64,000 nucleotides of DNA, taken from Begonia masoniana. Its lineage: Eukaryota; Streptophyta; Magnoliopsida; Cucurbitales; Begoniaceae. The position numbers and the translations under genes are program-made. Below the pieces are notes generated by a model. That model had not been told where the DNA came from. It made no database searches and saw only the letters and a list, made by a program, of their open reading frames with translations. Positions 59,722 through 64,000 of the stretch are shown in pieces. How positions within the stretch are numbered: position 1 is the stretch's first letter; every line of letters begins with the position of its first letter. Location: positions 23,268,923 through 23,332,922 of the forward strand of contig CM039515.1 in the NCBI GenBank assembly GCA_022432975.1, in the 5' to 3' direction.

Positions 59722-61113
59722 TTAATTTTTCTCACACTTAATGAGCCCTAACCTTATTCTAATATTACAGAAGGTTTTCTCATCCAAAGGTTTTGTAAAT
59801 ATATCAGCTAATTGGTCAACAGAATTGACAAATTCTAATGAAATATCACCTCTTTGAACATGATATCTGATGAAGGGATATCTAACCTCGATGTGCTTTG
59901 TTCTAGAATGCTGGATGGGATTCTTGGAAATATTTATGCCACTGGTGTTGTCACACCGAATAGGAATCCTATTATAAAAAATATTGTAATCTCCTAGAGT
60001 TTGCTTCATCCAAAGCATTTGTGCACAACAACTGCCAGCAGCAATATATTCACTTTCAGCCGTTGAAAGTGCAACAGAATTTTGCTTCTTGGAGTACCAG
60101 GAAACTAGAGATTCACCAAGGAATTGACATGTTCCACTGGTGTTTTTCCTATCAACTAGACTTCCAGCATAATCTGACTCTGAATATCCTATCAGATCAA
60201 AAGAAGTACCCTTCGGGTACCATAATCCTAGATCATGAGTTCTACTCAAATACTTGAATATTCTCTTGACTGCATTTAAGTGGGATTCCTTAGGAGCAGC
60301 TTGGAACCTAGCACAGAGACAAACACTAAAGAGGATATCTGGCCTACTAGCTGCCAGATATAACAGAGATCCAATCATACCACGATATTTTTTAATATCA
60401 ACACTTATTCCGTTTTCGTCTTTGTCCAATTTGGTAGTGGTACTCATGGGAGTTCTAGAGGACTTTGAGGATTCTAATCCAAATCTTTTCAAGAGGTCTT
60501 TGATGTATTTTTCTTGGCAGAAGAAAATACCATCGGATTTTTTGCTAATTTGGAATCCTAAGAAGAATTTTAGCTCCCCCATCATACTCATTTCAAATTC
60601 ACTTTGCATTAGGGAAAAAAATTCATCACACATAGAGACATTAGTTGACCCAAAAATAATGTCATCGACATAGATTTGAACTAACAGAATATCTTTATCC
60701 TTTTGCATGGTAAACAGAGTTGAATCGGTGTTACCCTTTTTGAACTTCATTTCCTCAAGGAAATTCTTTAATCTATCATACCAAGCTCTAGGAACCTGTT
60801 TAAGTCCATAGAGAGCTTTCCTAAGTTTGTAAACATGGTCAGGTTTTTCATAGTTTTCAAATCCTAAGGGCTGCTTTACATAAACTTCTTCCATGATATA
60901 ACCATTTAAAAAAGCACTTTTTACATCCATTTGAAAGAGTATGAAGTTTTTGTAGCAAGCATATGCTAAGAGCATCCTAATAGACTCTAATCTAGCTACT
61001 GGTGCAAAGGTTTCCTCAAAATCTATTCCTTCTTCTTGATTGTAATTTTTAGCAACTAATCTGGCTTTATTTCTAATAACTATGCCACTTTCATCCATCT
61101 TATTCTTAAACAC
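59722..61113 (-). CDS. Sirevirus element 2: reverse transcriptase and RNase H
   Basis: 463 codons open on the minus strand. Copia RT landmarks in order: [58 protein letters not shown], and the catalytic [10 protein letters not shown]. RNase H follows: [53 protein letters not shown] and [15 protein letters not shown]. It ends with KCEKN and a stop. The frame is open only from after a TGA at 61116-61114 that replaces the usual Trp of the TKWVF motif, so it is part of a broken polyprotein rather than an independent gene. The enzyme copies element RNA into DNA inside the particle. Confidence 0.9.
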   Translation of the reverse strand: MFKNKMDESGIVIRNKARLVAKNYNQEEGIDFEETFAPVARLESIRMLLAYACYKNFILFQMDVKSAFLNGYIMEEVYVKQPLGFENYEKPDHVYKLRKALYGLKQVPRAWYDRLKNFLEEMKFKKGNTDSTLFTMQKDKDILLVQIYVDDIIFGSTNVSMCDEFFSLMQSEFEMSMMGELKFFLGFQISKKSDGIFFCQEKYIKDLLKRFGLESSKSSRTPMSTTTKLDKDENGISVDIKKYRGMIGSLLYLAASRPDILFSVCLCARFQAAPKESHLNAVKRIFKYLSRTHDLGLWYPKGTSFDLIGYSESDYAGSLVDRKNTSGTCQFLGESLVSWYSKKQNSVALSTAESEYIAAGSCCAQMLWMKQTLGDYNIFYNRIPIRCDNTSGINISKNPIQHSRTKHIEVRYPFIRYHVQRGDISLEFVNSVDQLADIFTKPLDEKTFCNIRIRLGLIKCEKN

Positions 61114-62354
61114 TCATTTTGTTCCTATAATTGGATGATCAACTGGTTTTGGAACAAGTTCTCAAACATCGTTCCTTTCAAATTGGTTAAGCTCTTCCTA
61201 CATAGCCACAATCCAGTTTTCATCATGCTCTGCTTCCTCGAATTTCTTAGGTTCTATTTGGGAAATGAATGTCACATTGGCACAGAGATTCCTAAGAGAG
61301 GATCTAGTCTTCACTCCTAAGGAATGATCACCTAAAACTTCATCTAAAAGATGATTTCTTACATAGTTCTAATCTCTAGGCAGAGCATCAATTTCATCTT
61401 TGGCAGGAACAATTTCTAGAGGGTTTTCTCCTAGAAGGGTATCAGTAAGCTTATCTAAGGAAAGAGAATCTAGATGCTTATCTAAAGTATCATGCTCATC
61501 CACATTGATTGTGGGTTGAGGGGTCTCATCAAAGTTGACATGGACAGATTCCTCTACAACTAGAGTTCTCTTATTAAACACTCTATAAGCCTTACTAGAG
61601 AGAGAATAGCCAAGAAAGATTCCAAGGTCAGATTTGGAATTGAATTTTCCTAAGTTATCGTTGGTGTTAAGAATGAAGCATTTACTACCGAAGGCTCTAA
61701 AGTACTTAACAGAAGGGGTTTTTCCATTCCAAAGTTCATATGGTGTTTTCTCAAGAATAGGTCTTATGGAGACCCTGTTTGGCACATAACAAGCTGTGGA
61801 GACAGCTTCAGCCAGAAATATTTTGGAAGGGAATTTTCATTGAGCATGGTCCGAGCCAATTCTTGAAGGGACCTATTTTTCCTCTCAACAACACCATTTT
61901 GCTGAGGGGTTCTAGGGGAGGAGAAATTGTGCTCAATTCCATATTTGAGATACAAGAGTTCAAATTTCTCATTTTCAAATTCTCCACCGTGATTACTACG
62001 AATAGCAACTATGGTGAGTTCCTTTTCATTTTGAACTCTTTTCTTAAAGCTAGATAATGTATCAAAGGTTTCATCTTTGGTCTTAAGAAAGAATACCCAA
62101 GTGAATCTCGAGAAGTCATCGACAATGACAAAGGCATAGAATTTACCTCCTAGAATGGCTACATTAGAAGGACCGAAGAGGTCCATGTGGAGAAGTTGAA
62201 GAGGTTTGGAAGTAGAGATTGCATTCTTTGATGCAAAGGAACTTTTGATCTGTTTGCCCATTTGACAAGCATCACAGACCTTATCCTTCTCAAATGATAT
62301 CTTGGGAATCCCTATAACTAAATTATTCTTAGTAATCTTAACTAAGGTATCCAT
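61114..62354 (-). pseudogene. Sirevirus element 2: integrase and connection to RT, broken
   Basis: Zinc-binding region (DKVCDACQMGKQI) and core (LLHMDLFGPSN; PRTPQQNGVVERKNRS) in 62354-61764. The second catalytic Asp is Asn here (AIRSNHGGEFENEKFE), unlike element 1. A missing base near 61813 shifts the frame, and the C-terminal part continues in 61785-61369 (YELWNGKTPSVKYFRAFGS). Stops follow at 61371-61369 (TAG; element 1 has Trp), 61200-61198 TAG, 61164-61162 TGA and 61116-61114 TGA. Integrase cannot be active. Confidence 0.88.
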
Positions 62355-62363
62355 CCCTACATG

Positions 62364-62815
62364 TCATAGTCTCATATGCCAAGTCCAACTATCAACAGAG
62401 TAATTCACAGCAAAACATTTTTCATCAGAAAATTCAATATTATCTAAGTCAATAATATACACATTTTCTTTTCTATATCCTTTAAACAGAATAGAACTAG
62501 ATGAGCTATCTTTAATTATGCATGAATTTGATTTAAATATCACTTTATAACCTTTGTCGCACAATTGACTTATACTGAGCAGATTGTGTTTTAACCCATC
62601 AACTAACAAAACATTTTCTATAATAGGGTTGACAGGGGTACCTATGTTGCCAATGCCAACAATTTTACCCTTTTGGTTTCCACTAAAAGTGACATTTCAT
62701 TTCTTCTTATTGACAATAGTAAACTTTGTTGAGTCTCCCGTCATGTGTCTCGAGCAACCACTATCGAGATACCATTGATTTTTCCCTGGAGAACAGTCAA
62801 CCTGCAAAACAGTAA
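62364..62815 (-). pseudogene. Sirevirus element 2: protease and GAG-pre-integrase, broken
   Basis: Minus strand reads NQWYLDSGCSRHMTGD (copia protease active site DSG) near 62775, then a TGA near 62700, then PIIENVLLVDGLKHNLLSIS and YRKENVYIIDLDN (GAG-pre-integrase). It ends WTWHMRL at a stop near 62364, where the family usually has Gly. Confidence 0.78.
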
Positions 62816-63603
62816 TCAATTAGTCTTCTTAGGTATCCAAATCTTTTGGGTCCTAGTGTTAGGTCTGGTTCTCTTGGGAACCCATTGCAATCCCCTGCCA
62901 GGTTTAGTTTTTCCTAGTTTTAGAGGACATTCAAAAGATTTATGTCTTATCTCATTACAAGCATGACAGGTAGATGGTTTAACAAAGAAGTTCTTAAAAG
63001 CTTTCTTTTTATTAAACTTATCATAACTTAAACCTGTTTTATCAAAAGTAGCTCTCTGATTTTCTATCAGCAAGTTTAAGTTCTTGGTACCATTTGTGAA
63101 CTTAAGCACGATATAATTCAAATTCTCATTTTTACTTTTGAGATCCTTAGTTTTTATTTCCTGTAAACTAATTTCCTTAGCATGCTTTTCAATTAAGTCC
63201 ACATTCTCCTTTTTCAACAGGTTGTATTTAGACTTAAGCATGTTGTATTGTTTGACTAAATCATCGAAGACATCAATTAAATTACCTTCATCATCTTCAC
63301 TATCACTAGAAGAATGACTAACCTCATCCTCCTTGGCCATGAAGCATAGGTTGGCGACTTCCTCATCTTCGGATGAAGCGTCACTCTCACTATCACCCCA
63401 AGTGACCTTCATAGCCATCTTCTTAAATTTCTTGGGACCTTTCTTAGCTTGAAGACAGTCTGCTTTCATGTGACCAGGTTTACACACTCAAAATATGTGA
63501 TTTTCTTTTCTCTTTGGGATTTTTTACCATTTGGAAATCTTTTTCCTTGCATCCTCTTCCGTTGAAGGAATTTTTTGAATCTCCTAGTGATGAGTGCTAT
63601 ATC
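62816..63603 (-). pseudogene. gag: Sirevirus element 2: Gag C-terminal half, interrupted
   Basis: Minus strand begins in RRFKKFLQ... near 63580, reaches the first zinc knuckle with a one-base loss near 63487 that shifts the frame (first Cys also changed), and continues as an open 223-codon frame. An acidic linker (SESDASSEDEEVAN), a coiled coil (NMLKSKYNLLKKENVDLIEKH) and a second zinc knuckle CHACNEIRHKSFEC follow. The N-terminal half is cut off by element 3 at 63604. Confidence 0.82.
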
Positions 63604-64000
63604 TGTAGGATCAAGATTTATCTAAGAGGGGGGGTGAATTAGACTTATTAAGATTTTCTGAATTACTAAACAAAAGCAATCAAACAATAACAGTAAGAGA
63701 AAGAGAGAGAGGAAAAATCAACACCAGATTTTTACGTGGTTCGGCCAAACCTTGCCTACATCCACGCTCCAAGGTTCACCCCTTGAAGATCCTTAACCTT
63801 CTCCTCAGTGAGAAAACACAGATCGGAATTCCGGGCTCCGATCAACTGCCTTTACAATACCGGATTATACTTCACGGGCGATAATCCACAGCCTTTACAG
63901 ATTTTGAATGAGTAAAAATATATGTCACAGTCTAAACTCTCTCAAGGAGTAAATCTCAAGTTTTGAATCTGAGAGAAGAGTAGATAGAGTTACAGAGTAT
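63604..64000 (-). repeat. 3' LTR of Sirevirus element 3 (runs out of window)
   Basis: Plus orientation begins TGTAGGATCAAG and shares AAGAGGGGGGGTGAATTA, TTTTTACGTGGTTCGGCC and TTGCCTACATCCACGCT with the LTR at 56151-57283. It is inserted in the gag of element 2; the adjoining site is ATATC (63599-63603). Confidence 0.82.

Larger units (their letters stand above)
56151..63603 (-). mobile_element. Sirevirus-type copia element 2
   Basis: Minus strand order: gag (63603-62816), protease (62815-62364), integrase (62354-61369), RT/RNase H (61113-59722), extra ORF (59469-57574), PPT (57301-57284) and 3' LTR (57283-56151). It sits inside the gag of element 1, with GTTAG (56146-56150) as the left target site. 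Its own gag is cut by element 3 at 63604. Coding regions carry several stops and frameshifts; only RT/RNase H is fully open. Confidence 0.88.

Noticed and set aside
1..64000. CRISPR arrays, operons, bacterial-type systems
   Set aside because: All identifiable content is plant nuclear; tandem arrays are LTR minisatellites without unique spacers.

Overview
The window reads as nuclear DNA of a dicot-like flowering plant. The evidence is a three-exon bHLH transcription factor of plant subgroup Ia with spliceosomal introns, Sirevirus-type Ty1/copia elements, Ty3/gypsy elements primed by initiator tRNA-Met, a Cassandra TRIM (LTRs carrying 5S rRNA sequence) and a hAT-type element with an 8-bp target duplication. 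I cannot name the species. Roughly two thirds of the window is nested, mostly dead retrotransposon. The only host gene I can support well is the bHLH gene at 24238-25384 (minus).

Layout. 1-8043: two copies of a long-LTR gypsy family (LTR about 2.5-2.9 kb, full of minisatellites); the second is split by a 3.46-kb non-autonomous copia element with intact gag and protease-like ORFs and a 5-bp TSD. 8044-11816: truncated Athila-like gypsy with its 3' LTR. 11817-13634: minus-strand gypsy gag, primer site and LTR. 13640-14625: plus-strand gypsy RNase H/integrase with three in-frame stops. 14626-15934: hairpin repeats, then AT-rich DNA. 15935-16034: N gap. 16035-36234: a second contig with an LTR end, low-copy-looking DNA containing the bHLH gene and a few weak gene candidates, an Athila-like LTR, and another long-LTR fragment. 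36235-36334: second N gap. 36335-53540: one minus-strand long-LTR element that encodes only gag (TR-GAG-like), with a Cassandra in its 3' LTR and a hAT element in its body, complicated by a noisy 3.7-kb direct repeat. 53541-64000: three nested minus-strand Sirevirus copies; two insertions, each into the gag of its predecessor, are visible. The middle copy carries an extra ORF downstream of RT/RNase H.

Two structural points affect how the window should be read. First, the start of the second contig (16035-18159) and the start of the third (36335-38460) are the same sequence in opposite orientation, each ending exactly at the other's contig end. That is what a missed head-to-head overlap looks like, so the whole 16-36 kb block is probably placed backwards. 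Second, 40480-44213 and 44214-47916 are direct copies whose differences are dominated by homopolymer indels plus a 90-base A run, which suggests unpolished or falsely duplicated sequence.

The retroelements are decaying in a consistent way: most premature stops are Trp or Gln codons changed by a G-to-A or C-to-T transition, as expected of old methylated repeats. Nothing here looks like a cooperating gene cluster. The most unusual coding content is the extra Sirevirus ORF (57574-59469) and the mobile-looking gag-protease copia element.
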